Of a DNA stretch of 64,000 nucleotides, positions 18,416-27,749 are shown in pieces. The position numbers and the translations under genes are program-made. A model generated the notes under the pieces. That model was not told where the DNA came from. It did no database searches and worked only from the letters and a program-made list of their open reading frames with translations. The first letter of the stretch is position 1, and the number at the start of each line of letters is the position of its first letter. This DNA is from Aureimonas flava (GTDB lineage: Bacteria > Pseudomonadota > Alphaproteobacteria > Rhizobiales > Rhizobiaceae). The DNA is taken from the NCBI RefSeq assembly GCF_003583935.1, contig NZ_QYRN01000006.1, positions 1 to 64,000 of the forward strand, given 5' to 3'.

Positions 18416-18952
18416 TCAGTCCACGACCCGTCCCACGAAAGGCAGTTCGCGGAACGCGTGGCCGACATCCATGCCGTAGCCGACCACGAACACGTCCGGG
18501 CACTCGAAGCCGACGTGATCGGCCTCGATGGCGGCCGCGCGCTTCATGCGCTTGTCGAGGAGCACGGCGATCTCGGCGCCGGTGGCGCCGCGCGCCAGCA
18601 TCAGGTCGCGCGCGAAGAGGAGCGTGCGGCCCGATTCGAGGATGTCGTCGACGAGGAGCACCTTGCGGCCCGAGATCGCCCCTTCCACGTCACGCACGAT
18701 GCGCACGTCGCCGCCCACCGTTCCCGCGCCGTAGGACGAGAGCGAGATGAACTCCATTTCGGGCGCGACACCGTGGCGATGCAGGGCGCGGATCAGGTCG
18801 GCCGCGAACACGAAGGACCCCTTGAGGACCGCCACCACGAGGAGGTTCTCCGGCTGCCGGGCGGCGATCTCGGCCGCCATGCGATCCACCTCGCGCGCGA
18901 TGGTCTCCTCCGAGAACAGGACCTCGAGCGCGCGCCCGCGAACCGCGATCAT
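18416..18952 (-). CDS. hpt: Hypoxanthine phosphoribosyltransferase
   Basis: Purine salvage enzyme of 178 residues. It has the type I phosphoribosyltransferase signature VLLVDDILESGRT for PRPP binding and the flexible-loop region around SLSSYGAGT. The LVVAVLKGSFVFAADL strand contains the PPi loop with its KGS, and the C-terminal FVVGYGMDVG ends with the purine-stacking region. The start at 18952 overlaps the stop of the upstream small gene by four bases (ATGA), so the two are translationally coupled. Confidence 0.93.
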   Translation of the reverse strand: MIAVRGRALEVLFSEETIAREVDRMAAEIAARQPENLLVVAVLKGSFVFAADLIRALHRHGVAPEMEFISLSSYGAGTVGGDVRIVRDVEGAISGRKVLLVDDILESGRTLLFARDLMLARGATGAEIAVLLDKRMKRAAAIEADHVGFECPDVFVVGYGMDVGHAFRELPFVGRVVD

Positions 18953-19284
18953 CGGAGCACCGGGGCGGCCGCGACGCGCACCGCCGGCTCGCCGGCGCCA
19001 TGCCTCTCCGCCTCGGCGGGCGACAGGGCGAAGACGGCGAGCGCCGCGAGGGCGAGGCCGGCCGGAACGGCGAGGCGCGCTAGGCGGGGGGCCGTGGGAG
19101 CGAGGGCCGCCGCCGCGTCCAGCGCGGCGCCCCAGCGCGGCGCCGAGGCGGCGGGCGCCGGACGCGGGCCGGCGCCCGCGGTGCGCGAGACGACGCGCGC
19201 CTCGCCCTCGATCACGAGTTCGCGCGCGCCGCGCCAGTCGTGGCGCCGCCGGCTGAGCCGGCCATGAGGGTGGTTCGGCTCCAT
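18949..19284 (-). CDS. Small membrane protein of unknown function, coupled to hpt
   Basis: A 111-residue protein that I do not recognise. It has a basic N-terminus (HGRLSRRRHDWRGARELVIEGEARVVSR) and a single hydrophobic helix at about residues 70-88 (LAVPAGLALAALAVFAL), with an Ala/Pro-rich linker between. An AGGAGG sequence seven bases before the ATG at 19284 and an ATGA overlap with hpt argue that it is a real gene. It heads the hpt transcription unit and diverges from ftsE. Confidence 0.6.
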   Translation of the reverse strand: MEPNHPHGRLSRRRHDWRGARELVIEGEARVVSRTAGAGPRPAPAASAPRWGAALDAAAALAPTAPRLARLAVPAGLALAALAVFALSPAEAERHGAGEPAVRVAAAPVLR

Positions 19285-19464
19285 GCCGGCCTCCTACCGA
19301 TCGATGCATCGCGGCGCTCGGCGCGCGAAGGTCAGGATTCGGTAAGCTCTTATGGTTAACGGAAGCTTGTGAGGCACGACGGCGGCCCGAATGCAGCCGG
19401 ATTGATGGATCAGGGACGGGTGACGACGCCGCCGGGCGTCGCAAGGCAGGGAGGCCGGTGCGGC

Positions 19465-20124
19465 TTGATACGGTTCGAGAACGTGGGCCTGCGTTACGAC
19501 ATGGGGCCGGAAGTCCTGCGCGACCTGACCTTCGAGATCCGGTCGAAGTCCTTCCAGTTCCTCACCGGGCCGTCCGGCGCGGGCAAGACCAGCCTCCTGC
19601 GCATGCTCTTTCTCGCGCTGAAGCCCACGCGCGGCCTCATCACGGTGCTCGGCAAGGACGCCTCGACCCTCAAGCGCACCGACCTTCCGGCGATCCGCCG
19701 GCGCATCGGCGTGGTGTTCCAGGACTTCCGCCTGCTGGACCATCTGACCACCTACGAGAACGTCGCGCTGCCGTTGCGCGTGCGCGGGCGCGAGGAGGCG
19801 AGCTATCGGCGGGACGTGGTGGACCTCATCAAGTGGGTGGGTCTCGGCGAGCGGCTCGACGCCTCGCCCGTCGTCTTGTCGGGCGGCGAGAAGCAGCGCG
19901 CGGCGATCGCGCGCGCGCTGATCGACCGGCCGGACATCCTCCTGGCGGACGAGCCGACCGGCAATGTCGACCCGCCGCTCGCGCGCCGCCTCCTGCGCCT
20001 GTTCATGGAGCTCAACCGCACCGGAACCGCCGTGGTGATCGCCACGCACGACCTCGGCCTGATGGACCAGATCGAGGCGCGCCGCCTGATCCTCGCCGAC
20101 GGGCGGCTCCAGATCTATGACTGA
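19465..20124 (+). CDS. ftsE: Cell division ATP-binding protein FtsE
   Basis: ATPase of the FtsEX complex, which controls septal peptidoglycan hydrolases. The 219 residues have Walker [10 protein letters not shown], the Q-loop in [10 protein letters not shown], signature [15 protein letters not shown], Walker [13 protein letters not shown] and switch ATHD. The frame is open upstream, but FtsE proteins begin with an [10 protein letters not shown] segment, so I chose the TTG at 19465; AGGGAGG lies about 10 nt before it. It overlaps ftsX by eight bases. Confidence 0.94.
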   Translation: MIRFENVGLRYDMGPEVLRDLTFEIRSKSFQFLTGPSGAGKTSLLRMLFLALKPTRGLITVLGKDASTLKRTDLPAIRRRIGVVFQDFRLLDHLTTYENVALPLRVRGREEASYRRDVVDLIKWVGLGERLDASPVVLSGGEKQRAAIARALIDRPDILLADEPTGNVDPPLARRLLRLFMELNRTGTAVVIATHDLGLMDQIEARRLILADGRLQIYD

Positions 20125-21082
20125 TCCCCGCGCCCTCCTGTCACGATGGCGCTCGCGCGGGCAGGCGCGGGCGAACCCGATCGTGCCGCCCGGCAACGTG
20201 GCGGGGCGCGCGCTGCTCACCGTGATCGCCATCATGACCTTCCTGGCCAGCCTGACGCTCGGGGCGGTGACGCTGGTGGCCGACACGGCGGCCGACTGGC
20301 AGAGCGAGATCGCCCGCGAGGTGACGGTGCAGGTGCGCCCCGACGAGGGGCTGGACATGGCCGCCGCGCTGGACACGATCCGCGCCACCGTGCTCGCGGT
20401 GCCCGGCGTGGTCTCGGCCGTGCCGCTGGACGACGCGGCCACCGGGCGGCTCCTGGAGCCCTGGCTCGGCGAGGGGCTCGACCTCGACGAGCTTCCGGTG
20501 CCGCGCCTCGTGATCGTCGGAATCGACGAAGGCCGGCCGCCCGACTTCGCGCGGCTGCGCGATGCCGTGCGCGCCGCCGTGCCGCAGGCGAGCCTCGACG
20601 ACCACCGCGCCTGGGTGTCGCGGCTCGTCTCCATGGCCCACGCGACGGTGCTGATCGGCATCGCGATCCTGGCGCTGGTGATGATCGCCACCGTCCTCAC
20701 CGTGGTGTTCGCCACGCGCGGGGCGATGACGGGCAACCGGCACATCATCGAGGTGCTGCATTTCGTGGGCGCGCGCAGCGGTTTCATCGCGGGCGAGTTC
20801 CAGCGCCACTTCCTGAAGCTCGGGCTGATCGGCGCCTTCGCCGGCGGCGCCTGCGCCTTTCTCGTGTTCCTGCTCGTCGGGCAGTGGACGCGCGCCAACC
20901 AGGCGACGCCGGAGGCCGACCAGATCAGCGCCCTGTTCGGCTCCTTCGCCATCGGCTGGTGGGGCTATGCGGGCACCGCGGCGCTGGTGATCTCTATCGG
21001 CGTCTTGACCGCGCTGACCTCTCGCATCACGGTCACTAGCCAATTGGCCGCGATCGACATGCTGTCGCCGGTGGACGGATGA
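20117..21082 (+). CDS. ftsX: Cell division protein FtsX
   Basis: Membrane partner of FtsE, 321 residues. A cytoplasmic basic N-terminus leads to the first helix (ALLTVIAIMTFLASLTLGAV), followed by an extracytoplasmic domain (about residues 55-170) and three C-terminal helices including IGIAILALVMIATVLTVVF. The EVLHFVGARSGFIAGEFQRH loop is the conserved FtsX cytoplasmic coupling segment. The start lies within the end of ftsE. Confidence 0.93.
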   Translation: MTDPRALLSRWRSRGQARANPIVPPGNVAGRALLTVIAIMTFLASLTLGAVTLVADTAADWQSEIAREVTVQVRPDEGLDMAAALDTIRATVLAVPGVVSAVPLDDAATGRLLEPWLGEGLDLDELPVPRLVIVGIDEGRPPDFARLRDAVRAAVPQASLDDHRAWVSRLVSMAHATVLIGIAILALVMIATVLTVVFATRGAMTGNRHIIEVLHFVGARSGFIAGEFQRHFLKLGLIGAFAGGACAFLVFLLVGQWTRANQATPEADQISALFGSFAIGWWGYAGTAALVISIGVLTALTSRITVTSQLAAIDMLSPVDG

Positions 21083-21122
21083 GAATGACTTGCAGCGGCC
21101 GGCTCGACGGCGGGAGGGCGCG

Positions 21123-21794
21123 GTGACGGCGCGGCAGGGGAGGCGCGGGCACTGGCCGCGTCGGTCGGCCTGGCTGGCGCTGTTCGTGGTGCTGGCGGGC
21201 GGCGCCTATCTGGTGGGCGGCTTCGCGCGCTTCGCCAGCGACGTCGCGGCGCTGTCCGCCCCGCCCGTCACGGCCCATGCCGACGGCATCGTGGTGCTGA
21301 CGGGCGGCGAGCAGCGGCTGCGCAAGGCGATCGGGCTCCTGCGCGAGGGCCAGGGCCGGCGGCTCCTCATCAGCGGCGTGAACCGGGGCACCAGCGCCGC
21401 CGCCATCGCGCGCGCGACGGACACGGAGATGGCGCTGATCGACTGCTGCGTCGACCTCGACTACGAGGCGATGGACACGATCGGCAACGCCGAGGCGACC
21501 GCCCAGTGGGCCAAGGAACACGGGTTCGAACGCCTGCTCCTCGTCACCAGCGACTACCACATCCCCCGCTCGCTCCTGGAGATGGGCGGCGTCGCCGACG
21601 CGCCGGCGATCGTTCCCTATCCCGTCTCGCCCGAGAAGCTCTGGCGGCGCGACGGCTGGCCGACGCGGCTCGGCCTGCGCCTCCTGGTGACGGAATACGC
21701 CAAGGTCCTGGCGGTCAAGGCACGGCTCTCGACCGGGCTGGACCTGGCGGCGCTGGGGGGCGCGCACCACCGCGTCGCGGGCCGGTCGGAATAG
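21123..21794 (+). CDS. YdcF family (DUF218) membrane protein
   Basis: A 223-residue protein with one N-terminal membrane helix and a YdcF/ElyC/SanA-type domain. Conserved features are DGIVVLTGGEQRLRKAIGLL, LLISGVNRGTS, and RLLLVTSDYHIPRSLLEM. The acidic Asp and the TSDYH motif mark the putative active site. Family members influence cell-envelope integrity, but the reaction is not settled. The start is placed at the GTG at 21123, preceded by GGGAGGG; a TTG at 21090 is also open. It follows ftsX by 40 bp in the conserved ftsEX-ydcF-plsC order. Confidence 0.85.
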   Translation: MTARQGRRGHWPRRSAWLALFVVLAGGAYLVGGFARFASDVAALSAPPVTAHADGIVVLTGGEQRLRKAIGLLREGQGRRLLISGVNRGTSAAAIARATDTEMALIDCCVDLDYEAMDTIGNAEATAQWAKEHGFERLLLVTSDYHIPRSLLEMGGVADAPAIVPYPVSPEKLWRRDGWPTRLGLRLLVTEYAKVLAVKARLSTGLDLAALGGAHHRVAGRSE

Positions 21795-21942
21795 GCGCGG
21801 GCGCGTCGCGTCGCCACCGGGGCGGGCGATCGCGCCGCCCGTTCTCGCGCGGCGCCGCGCTTGCGCCTTTCCCTTCCGCGCGCAGGCCCGTATGAGGAAG
21901 CGCCCGCCCGAAGGGCCGCCTTGTGTTCGAGCCGCTCGACCG

Positions 21943-22767
21943 ATGATCCTGTTTCGCTCCGTCCTGTTCCAGATCCTGTTCTACGCCCACCTGATCGGGC
22001 AGCTTCTCGTGCACCTGCCGGTGTTCTTCCTGCTGCCGGAGGCGCGGCGCTGGCGCATCGTCAAGGGCTGGGCGCGCAACAGCCTCTGGCTGCTGCGCAC
22101 GGTGGCGGGGACCGGCTCGCGTGTCGAGGACGCGGCGATGATGCCCGCCGGATCCTGCATCGTGGCCGCCAAGCACCAGTCCTTCTGGGACGTCATCGCG
22201 CTTCTCCTCGTGGTGGAACGGCCGGCCTTCATCCTGAAGAAGGAACTGATGGGCATCCCGGTCTTCGGCTGGTACGCGCGCACCATGGGCATGATCCCGG
22301 TGGATCGCTCGCGGCGCGCCGCGGTGCTGCCCTCGCTCCTGGCCGGCGCGCGCAAGGCGGTGTCGGAGGGGCGGCAGATCGTGATCTACCCGGAGGGCAC
22401 GCGCTCGGCGCCGGGCACCGCGCCGAACTACCGCCCAGGGATCCACTTCCTGTACGCCGAGCTCGGCATTCCGGCCGTGCCGGTGGCGCTGAATTCCGGT
22501 CTGTTCTGGCCGCGCCAGGCGGTGCGCCGCGAGCCCGGCACGATCCGCGCGCAGTTCCTGGAGCCGATCCCGCCCGGCCTGAACCGCGAGACCTTCATCG
22601 CCGCCCTGCGCGACCGGATCGAGGAGCGTTCGCTGGATCTCGTCAGATCCGCCTATGCCGAGCGGCCCGACCTGCCCGTGAGCCCGCTGGTCGCCCGGCT
22701 CCTGGCCGATCCCGACCCGCATCCGGTGGAACAGGAACGCGCGCCCGAGGGCACGCAGGGGCTCTGA
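21943..22767 (+). CDS. plsC: 1-acyl-sn-glycerol-3-phosphate acyltransferase
   Basis: Second acylation of glycerol-3-phosphate in phospholipid synthesis, converting lysophosphatidate to phosphatidate at the inner membrane. The 274-residue protein has an N-terminal hydrophobic helix, the catalytic HX4D motif HQSFWD (His78, Asp83), the FILKKEL segment, and the substrate motif YPEGTRSAPG. The ATG at 21943 was chosen because the helix follows directly; an open frame exists upstream. The 148-bp gap before it may hold its own promoter. Confidence 0.92.
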   Translation: MILFRSVLFQILFYAHLIGQLLVHLPVFFLLPEARRWRIVKGWARNSLWLLRTVAGTGSRVEDAAMMPAGSCIVAAKHQSFWDVIALLLVVERPAFILKKELMGIPVFGWYARTMGMIPVDRSRRAAVLPSLLAGARKAVSEGRQIVIYPEGTRSAPGTAPNYRPGIHFLYAELGIPAVPVALNSGLFWPRQAVRREPGTIRAQFLEPIPPGLNRETFIAALRDRIEERSLDLVRSAYAERPDLPVSPLVARLLADPDPHPVEQERAPEGTQGL

Positions 22768-22771
22768 CGCT

Positions 22772-23296
22772 TCAGAGCCGCGCCGCCACGCTCTCCAGCC
22801 AGCGGTCGTTGAGGCCGAGACGCTGGATTTCCTCCAGGGCCGACAGCACGTAGTCCCGGTTGGCACCCGACTGCCCGTGCGAGCGCGCGACCAGCGCGGC
22901 CGCCATGTCCACCGACAGCCGCCCCGCATACTGCGCGTGCCCCCGGTCCACCACGTAGGCCAGCGCGCGCACCGGGCGCCCGTCCAGGAGACGCACGGGC
23001 AGCCTCGTCTCCAGGTAGACGTTGGTCACCAGCTCGCGCTCCCGCAGGTAGGCGACCGTCGCCTCCGCCCGGTCGGCGCGCACGCGGAACGCCATGCCGA
23101 CGCACGAGCCGCCCCGGTCGAGCCCGAACACGAGCCCCGGCCTCTCGGGCGTGCCCCGATGTACGTGGGAGTAGATGCACAGCGAGCGGTGGAAGCCGGC
23201 GAGGCGGGCGCGGGCGCGCTCCTCGTATTCGAAGCCCGGCCGCCAGATCAGCGAGCCGTAGGCGAAGACCCACAAATCGTCCATCACTCTTGCCAT
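22772..23296 (-). CDS. chaC: Gamma-glutamylcyclotransferase (ChaC family)
   Basis: Predicted glutathione-specific cyclotransferase releasing 5-oxoproline and Cys-Gly. The 174 residues start with WVFAYGSLIWRPGF, containing the GSL glycine-loop motif. The catalytic glutamate lies in RERELVTNVYLE, and AYVVDRGHAQYAG follows. The ATG at 23296 has GGAG at the right distance; an internal ATG at 23284 is weaker. It is convergent with plsC (4 bp) and divergent from the DUF2125 gene. Confidence 0.9.
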   Translation of the reverse strand: MARVMDDLWVFAYGSLIWRPGFEYEERARARLAGFHRSLCIYSHVHRGTPERPGLVFGLDRGGSCVGMAFRVRADRAEATVAYLRERELVTNVYLETRLPVRLLDGRPVRALAYVVDRGHAQYAGRLSVDMAAALVARSHGQSGANRDYVLSALEEIQRLGLNDRWLESVAARL

Positions 23297-23353
23297 TCCC
23301 GTCTCCGGCGCTTCATGAAGGCGCCGGTTCGGCTGCGCAGAAAGGATGCCCGG

Positions 23354-24388
23354 ATGGCAAGGTCAAGGGCGGAAGGGGAAACGGGCCGTCGCTCCGCGGC
23401 GGGTCGCGTCTTCGCGGGCGTCGCGATCGTGGTCCTGGTGCTGGCGGCGGCGCTGACCGGCGTCTGGTACTATCTGGCGGGCGAGCTCGACCGGCGCGTC
23501 GCATCGTTCCTGGACGCGTCGGCGGGCGGAGGCACCACCATCGCCTGCGACGGGCGCGAGGTGTTCGGCTATCCGTTCCGCATCGGCCTGTCCTGCGACA
23601 CCGTGGGCGTCGATGCGCCCGGGAACGGCATCCGGCTTTCGGCGGGCACGCTGCGCACGGCGGCCCAGCTCTACCAGCCGTCCCATATCGTCGCCGAACT
23701 CGGCGGCCCCTTGCGCGCCGACCTGCCGGACCTGCCGCCGCTGGAGATGGGCTGGGATCTCGCCCAGGCCTCCACCAGCCTCTGGAGCGAGGGCATGGAG
23801 CGCGTGTCGATCGCGGTGGACGGACCCGTCCTGTCGCTCGTCGGCGACGACGGCGCGCTCGCCCCGCTCGCGCGCTCCACGCGGCTCGAGACCCATGCGC
23901 GGCAGAACGGGGCGGGGCTCGACTTCGCCTTGTCGGACGCGGGCGTGATCGCCGCCGTGCCGGGCATCGGGACCCTGCCGTCCTTCGACCTGTCGGCAGA
24001 CCTCACGGTGGACGGCGCGGCGGCCTGGCTGCGCGACGGCGTGCCGGGTGGGCAGGTCGGGCCGGCGCTGCGCGGCGAGGCGGGACTGATCCGCACGCTG
24101 CGCCTCGCTTCGGCGGCGGGCGCGAGCGTCGACGTGTCGGGCCCTTTCCGGGTTTCGGAAACGGGAGAGATCTCGGGCGACTTCCGTCTCGGCGTCCAGA
24201 ACCCGCAGGCGATCGCCGCGCTCGTCGCGGCCCTCGTCCCCGGCAGCGCCGGCATCGCCTCGACGATCGCCGGCGGCATCGGCCTCGTGGGGCGCCAGGA
24301 GAACGGCCGGACCGTGCTCGACGTCGCGGTGCGCGACGGCGAGGCCCGGCTCGGCTTCATCCCGCTCGGGCGGCTGCCGCGGATCTGA
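23354..24388 (+). CDS. DUF2125 domain-containing protein
   Basis: A 344-residue protein of unknown function, common in Rhizobiales, with one N-terminal membrane helix (about residues 15-38) and a long periplasmic beta-rich domain. The segment CDGREVFGYPFRIGLSCD, with two cysteines flanking the YPFR motif, is characteristic of the family. Repeated DLTVDG and DFRLGVQNP-like strands suggest a lipid-transfer or AsmA-like fold, which is inference. The ATG at 23354 has AAAGGA in position. It ends three bp from tyrC, which faces it. Confidence 0.85.
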   Translation: MARSRAEGETGRRSAAGRVFAGVAIVVLVLAAALTGVWYYLAGELDRRVASFLDASAGGGTTIACDGREVFGYPFRIGLSCDTVGVDAPGNGIRLSAGTLRTAAQLYQPSHIVAELGGPLRADLPDLPPLEMGWDLAQASTSLWSEGMERVSIAVDGPVLSLVGDDGALAPLARSTRLETHARQNGAGLDFALSDAGVIAAVPGIGTLPSFDLSADLTVDGAAAWLRDGVPGGQVGPALRGEAGLIRTLRLASAAGASVDVSGPFRVSETGEISGDFRLGVQNPQAIAALVAALVPGSAGIASTIAGGIGLVGRQENGRTVLDVAVRDGEARLGFIPLGRLPRI

Positions 24389-24391
24389 CGC

Positions 24392-25345
24392 CTATTCGCC
24401 GGGCGCGCCCTCGTTCCAGGGGTCGCGTCGCGGCTTGAGGCGGCCGAAATTGGCCTCCTCCGTGTCCTGCCCCGCCTGCACGATGGAGCGCCGGATGGCG
24501 CGGGTGCGGGTGAAGAGGTCGAACAGCGCGTCGCCGTCCCCCCAGCGGATGGCGCGCTGGAGCGAGGCGAGGTCCTCCGAGAAGCGGGCCAGCATCTCGA
24601 GGACCGCGTCGCGATTGGTCAGGAAGATGTCGCGCCACATGGTCGGGTCGGAGGCGGCGATGCGCGTGAAGTCGCGAAAGCCCGAGGCCGAGAACTTGAT
24701 GACCTCGGACTGCGTCACCGTCTCCAGATCGGCGGCCGTGCCCACGATGTTGTAGGCGATGAGGTGCGGCACGTGGCTGACGATGGCGAGCACGAGGTCG
24801 TGGTGCTCGGGCGTCATCACCTCCACCATCGCGCCGGTGGCGAGCCACAGGGCGCGTAGGCGCTCGGTCGCCGCCTCGTCCGTGTCGGGCAGCGGGGTGA
24901 GGATCGTCCAACGGTTCTCGAAGAGCTCCAGGAAGCCGGCATCCGGCCCGGACTGCTCCGTGCCGGCGATCGGGTGGCCCGGCACGAAGTGGACGTGGGC
25001 CGGCAGGTGCGGGCGCATCTGGTCCACCACCGCGCCCTTCACCGAGCCGACGTCGGAGACGATGGCGCCGGGCTTCAGGTGGGGGGCGATCGCCGCCGCC
25101 GCCGCGCCGCAGGATCCGACCGGCAGGCACAGGATCACGAGGTCGGCGTCGCGAACGGCCTCGGCCGGGTCGAGGTGGAAGCTCGTGCCGAGCCGCAGTT
25201 CCTCGGCGCGCCGGAGCGTCGCCTCGCGGCGCGTGGCCACGGCCACCTCGCGCGCGAGGCCCCGGTCGCGGATGTTGATCGCGATGGACGAGCCGATCAG
25301 GCCGATGCCGATCAGCGCGACCTTCTCGAAGAGCGGTGCCGTCAT
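24392..25345 (-). CDS. tyrC: Prephenate/arogenate (cyclohexadienyl) dehydrogenase
   Basis: Tyrosine-branch enzyme of 317 residues. The N-terminal Rossmann motif is [19 protein letters not shown]. The catalytic histidine is in [20 protein letters not shown] (about residues 130-149), and the helical C-terminal dimer domain has [13 protein letters not shown]. There is no fused chorismate mutase or ACT domain. Its start overlaps the hisC stop as ATGA, so the two are translationally coupled, matching the usual Rhizobiales hisC-tyrC pairing. Confidence 0.92.
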   Translation of the reverse strand: MTAPLFEKVALIGIGLIGSSIAINIRDRGLAREVAVATRREATLRRAEELRLGTSFHLDPAEAVRDADLVILCLPVGSCGAAAAAIAPHLKPGAIVSDVGSVKGAVVDQMRPHLPAHVHFVPGHPIAGTEQSGPDAGFLELFENRWTILTPLPDTDEAATERLRALWLATGAMVEVMTPEHHDLVLAIVSHVPHLIAYNIVGTAADLETVTQSEVIKFSASGFRDFTRIAASDPTMWRDIFLTNRDAVLEMLARFSEDLASLQRAIRWGDGDALFDLFTRTRAIRRSIVQAGQDTEEANFGRLKPRRDPWNEGAPGE

Positions 25346-26445
25346 TTCGCGAGGAAATCCTTCAGCACGGCCAGGACGCCCTCGTTGGCCTCCGCCGAAC
25401 CCACCGTCATGCGCAGCGCGTTGGGAAAGCCGTAGCCGGTCACGCGCCGCAGGATGAAGCCGCGCGTCGTGAGGAAGGCGTCGGCATCCGCCGCCGTGTG
25501 TCCGGCCCGGTCGGGGAAGTGGACCAGCACGAAGTTGCCGACCGAGGGCGTGACGCGAAGGCCGAGCGCCGAAAGCTCGCGCGTCAGCCGCTCGAGCCAG
25601 GCGTCGTTGTGCGCGACGCTCTTCTCGACATGCGCGCTGTCGCGGATCGCGGCGGCGCCGGCCGCGATGGCCATGGCGTTGAGGTTGAACGGGCCCCGGA
25701 TGCGGTCCAGCGCGTCCACGATCTCCTCCGGCGCCAGCATCCAGCCGATGCGCAGGCCGGCGAGGCCGTGGATCTTGGAGAAGGTCCGCGTCATCACGAC
25801 GTTGCGGTTGGCGGCCACCATCTCGGTGCCGGCGCGGTAGTCCTCGCGACGCACGTATTCGGCATAGGCCGCGTCCAGCACCAGGAGGACGTTGGCGGGA
25901 AGGGCCGCATGGAGGCGCTCGATCTCGGCGGCCGGCAGGTAGGTGCCGGTGGGGTTGTTCGGATTGGCCAGGAAGACGATCCGGGTGCGCGGCGTCACGC
26001 AGGCGAGGATCGCGTCCACCTCGGCGCGCTCGTCCCGCTCGCGCGCGACCACGGGCGTCGCGCCGGCGGCGCGGATGTAGATGTCGTAGACGAGGAAGCC
26101 GTGCTCGGTGTGGATCGCCTCGTCGCCGGGCGACAGGAACGCCTGCGCCAGGAGGCCGAGCAGCTCGTCGGAGCCGTTGCCGCATAGGATGCGCGAGGCG
26201 GGCAGATCGTGCACCTCGGCGATCGCCGCCTTGAGGGCGCCGGCCTGGCCGTCGGGATAGAGCTCCAGGTGGGCCGCGACGTCGGCGAGCGCCGCCTGGA
26301 CCTCGGGCGAGGCGCCGAAGGGCGTCTCGTTGGAGGACAGCTTGTGCAGCCGGACACCCGCCGGCGCCTTGCTCTTGCCCGGCACGTAGGCCTCGATGTC
26401 GAGGACGCCGGGCTTGGGCTGGGGGCGTGCGGGAAGGCTGGTCAT
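25342..26445 (-). CDS. hisC: Histidinol-phosphate aminotransferase
   Basis: PLP-dependent class I/II aminotransferase of 367 residues. PLP binding is seen in [10 protein letters not shown] and [10 protein letters not shown], with the Schiff-base lysine Lys224 in [17 protein letters not shown] and the phosphate-binding arginine just after. In this pairing with tyrC the enzyme may also transaminate aromatic intermediates. The start at 26445 was chosen over upstream in-frame ATGs because family N-termini begin with a [15 protein letters not shown] segment. It diverges from metX. Confidence 0.93.
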   Translation of the reverse strand: MTSLPARPQPKPGVLDIEAYVPGKSKAPAGVRLHKLSSNETPFGASPEVQAALADVAAHLELYPDGQAGALKAAIAEVHDLPASRILCGNGSDELLGLLAQAFLSPGDEAIHTEHGFLVYDIYIRAAGATPVVARERDERAEVDAILACVTPRTRIVFLANPNNPTGTYLPAAEIERLHAALPANVLLVLDAAYAEYVRREDYRAGTEMVAANRNVVMTRTFSKIHGLAGLRIGWMLAPEEIVDALDRIRGPFNLNAMAIAAGAAAIRDSAHVEKSVAHNDAWLERLTRELSALGLRVTPSVGNFVLVHFPDRAGHTAADADAFLTTRGFILRRVTGYGFPNALRMTVGSAEANEGVLAVLKDFLAK

Positions 26446-26469
26446 CGCGGGTCCTGCTGCTCGGCCGGT

Positions 26470-26496
26470 GGGAGACATGCGCCCGCGCATACTCCC
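26470..26496. repeat. Stem-loop in the hisC-metX divergent region
   Basis: GGGAG at 26470-26474 pairs with CTCCC at 26492-26496, enclosing a perfect ATGCGC-CC-GCGCAT hairpin at 26477-26490. It lies 25 bp before the hisC start and 71 bp before the metX start, so it could act in either leader or as an operator. Confidence 0.5.
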
Positions 26497-26520
26497 CGGC
26501 GTGCCGGCTGTCGAGGGAGG

Positions 26521-26539
26521 GCGCAACAATCCGTTGCGC
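26521..26539 (+). promoter_or_regulatory. Perfect 7-bp hairpin in the metX leader
   Basis: GCGCAAC and GTTGCGC form a perfect stem around the loop AATCC, ending 28 nt before the metX ATG. It could shape metX translation or be a protein-binding site. I could not fit the surrounding 122 bp to a known SAM riboswitch. Confidence 0.5.
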
Positions 26540-26567
26540 TGCGGCACGCGGGGCGATAGCACGAGCC

Positions 26568-27749
26568 ATGTCGATCATCGCCGATCCCGTCACCGAGGAA
26601 ACGTTGAGCGCGCGCGAGGCGCGTCAGCCGTCCTCCAAGGTCGCCTTCTTCGGCGAGGACGAGCCGCTGCGCCTCGACGGCGGCCGCACCCTCTCGCCCT
26701 TCCACATCGCCTACGAGACCTATGGCGAGCTGAACGCCGACAAATCCAACGCGATCTACGTCTGCCACGCCCTGACGGGCGACCAGTACGCCGCGAGCCC
26801 CAACCCTGTGACCGGCAAGCCCGGCTGGTGGTCGAGCCTGATCGGCCCGGGCAAGCCGGTGGACACCGACCGGTTCTTCGTCGTCTCGTCCAACGTCATC
26901 GGCTCGTGCATGGGCTCCACGGGGCCGGCCTCGGTCGACCTGCGCACGGGTCTCCCTTACGCGCTCGACCTGCCGGTGCTCACCATCGGCGACATGGTGC
27001 GCGCGCAGGCCATGCTGATCGACCGGCTCGGCATCGACCAGCTCTTCGCCGTGATCGGCGGCTCGATGGGCGGCATGCAGGTCCTGCAATGGACGGTGGC
27101 GTATCCCGAGCGCGTCTTCGCGGCGCTGCCGATCGCCACGGGCGCGCGCCATTCCTCGCAGAACATCGCCTTCCACGAGGTCGGGCGCCAGGCCGTGATG
27201 GCCGATCCCGACTGGCGCGGCGGACACTATCTCCAGCACGGCACCCGGCCCCACAAAGGCCTGGCGGTGGCGCGCATGGCCGCGCACGTCACCTACCTGT
27301 CGCAGGCGGCCCTGCATCGCAAGTTCGGACGCAACCTCCAGGATCGCGACCGGCTCGGCTTCGGCTTCGAGGCGGATTTCCAGATCGAGAGCTACCTTCG
27401 GCACCAGGGCATGACCTTCGTGGACCGGTTCGACGCCAACGCCTATCTCTACCTGACGCGGGCCATGGACTATTTCGACATCGCCGCCGAGCACGGCGGG
27501 CGCCTCGCCGACGCCTTCCGGGGCGCGCGCACGCGCTTCTGCCTCGTGAGCTTCTCGTCCGACTGGCTGTTCCCGACGCAGGAGAGCCGGGCCGTGGTGC
27601 ATGCGCTCAACGCCAACGCCGCCTCCGTGTCCTTCGTGGAGATCGCGACCGACAAGGGCCACGACGCGTTCCTGCTCGACGAGCCGGAATTCACCGGCGC
27701 GGTGCAGGGCTTCCTGTCCTCGGCCGCCAAGGCGAGGGGGCTCCTGTGA
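26568..27749 (+). CDS. metX: Homoserine O-acetyltransferase
   Basis: First committed step of methionine synthesis: acetyl (or succinyl) transfer to homoserine. The 393-residue alpha/beta-hydrolase protein has the nucleophile elbow GGSMGG (Ser166), the catalytic aspartate in SSDWLFPT and histidine in DKGHDAFL. The [10 protein letters not shown] and SCMGSTGP segments form the oxyanion region. Acyl donor specificity cannot be told from these motifs. It overlaps metW as GTGA, the usual MetX-MetW pair. Confidence 0.95.
   Translation: MSIIADPVTEETLSAREARQPSSKVAFFGEDEPLRLDGGRTLSPFHIAYETYGELNADKSNAIYVCHALTGDQYAASPNPVTGKPGWWSSLIGPGKPVDTDRFFVVSSNVIGSCMGSTGPASVDLRTGLPYALDLPVLTIGDMVRAQAMLIDRLGIDQLFAVIGGSMGGMQVLQWTVAYPERVFAALPIATGARHSSQNIAFHEVGRQAVMADPDWRGGHYLQHGTRPHKGLAVARMAAHVTYLSQAALHRKFGRNLQDRDRLGFGFEADFQIESYLRHQGMTFVDRFDANAYLYLTRAMDYFDIAAEHGGRLADAFRGARTRFCLVSFSSDWLFPTQESRAVVHALNANAASVSFVEIATDKGHDAFLLDEPEFTGAVQGFLSSAAKARGLL

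Noticed and set aside
26446-26567. SAM-II riboswitch upstream of metX
   Set aside because: The gap has hairpins but none of the conserved pseudoknot sequence of SAM-II, and the region is short.
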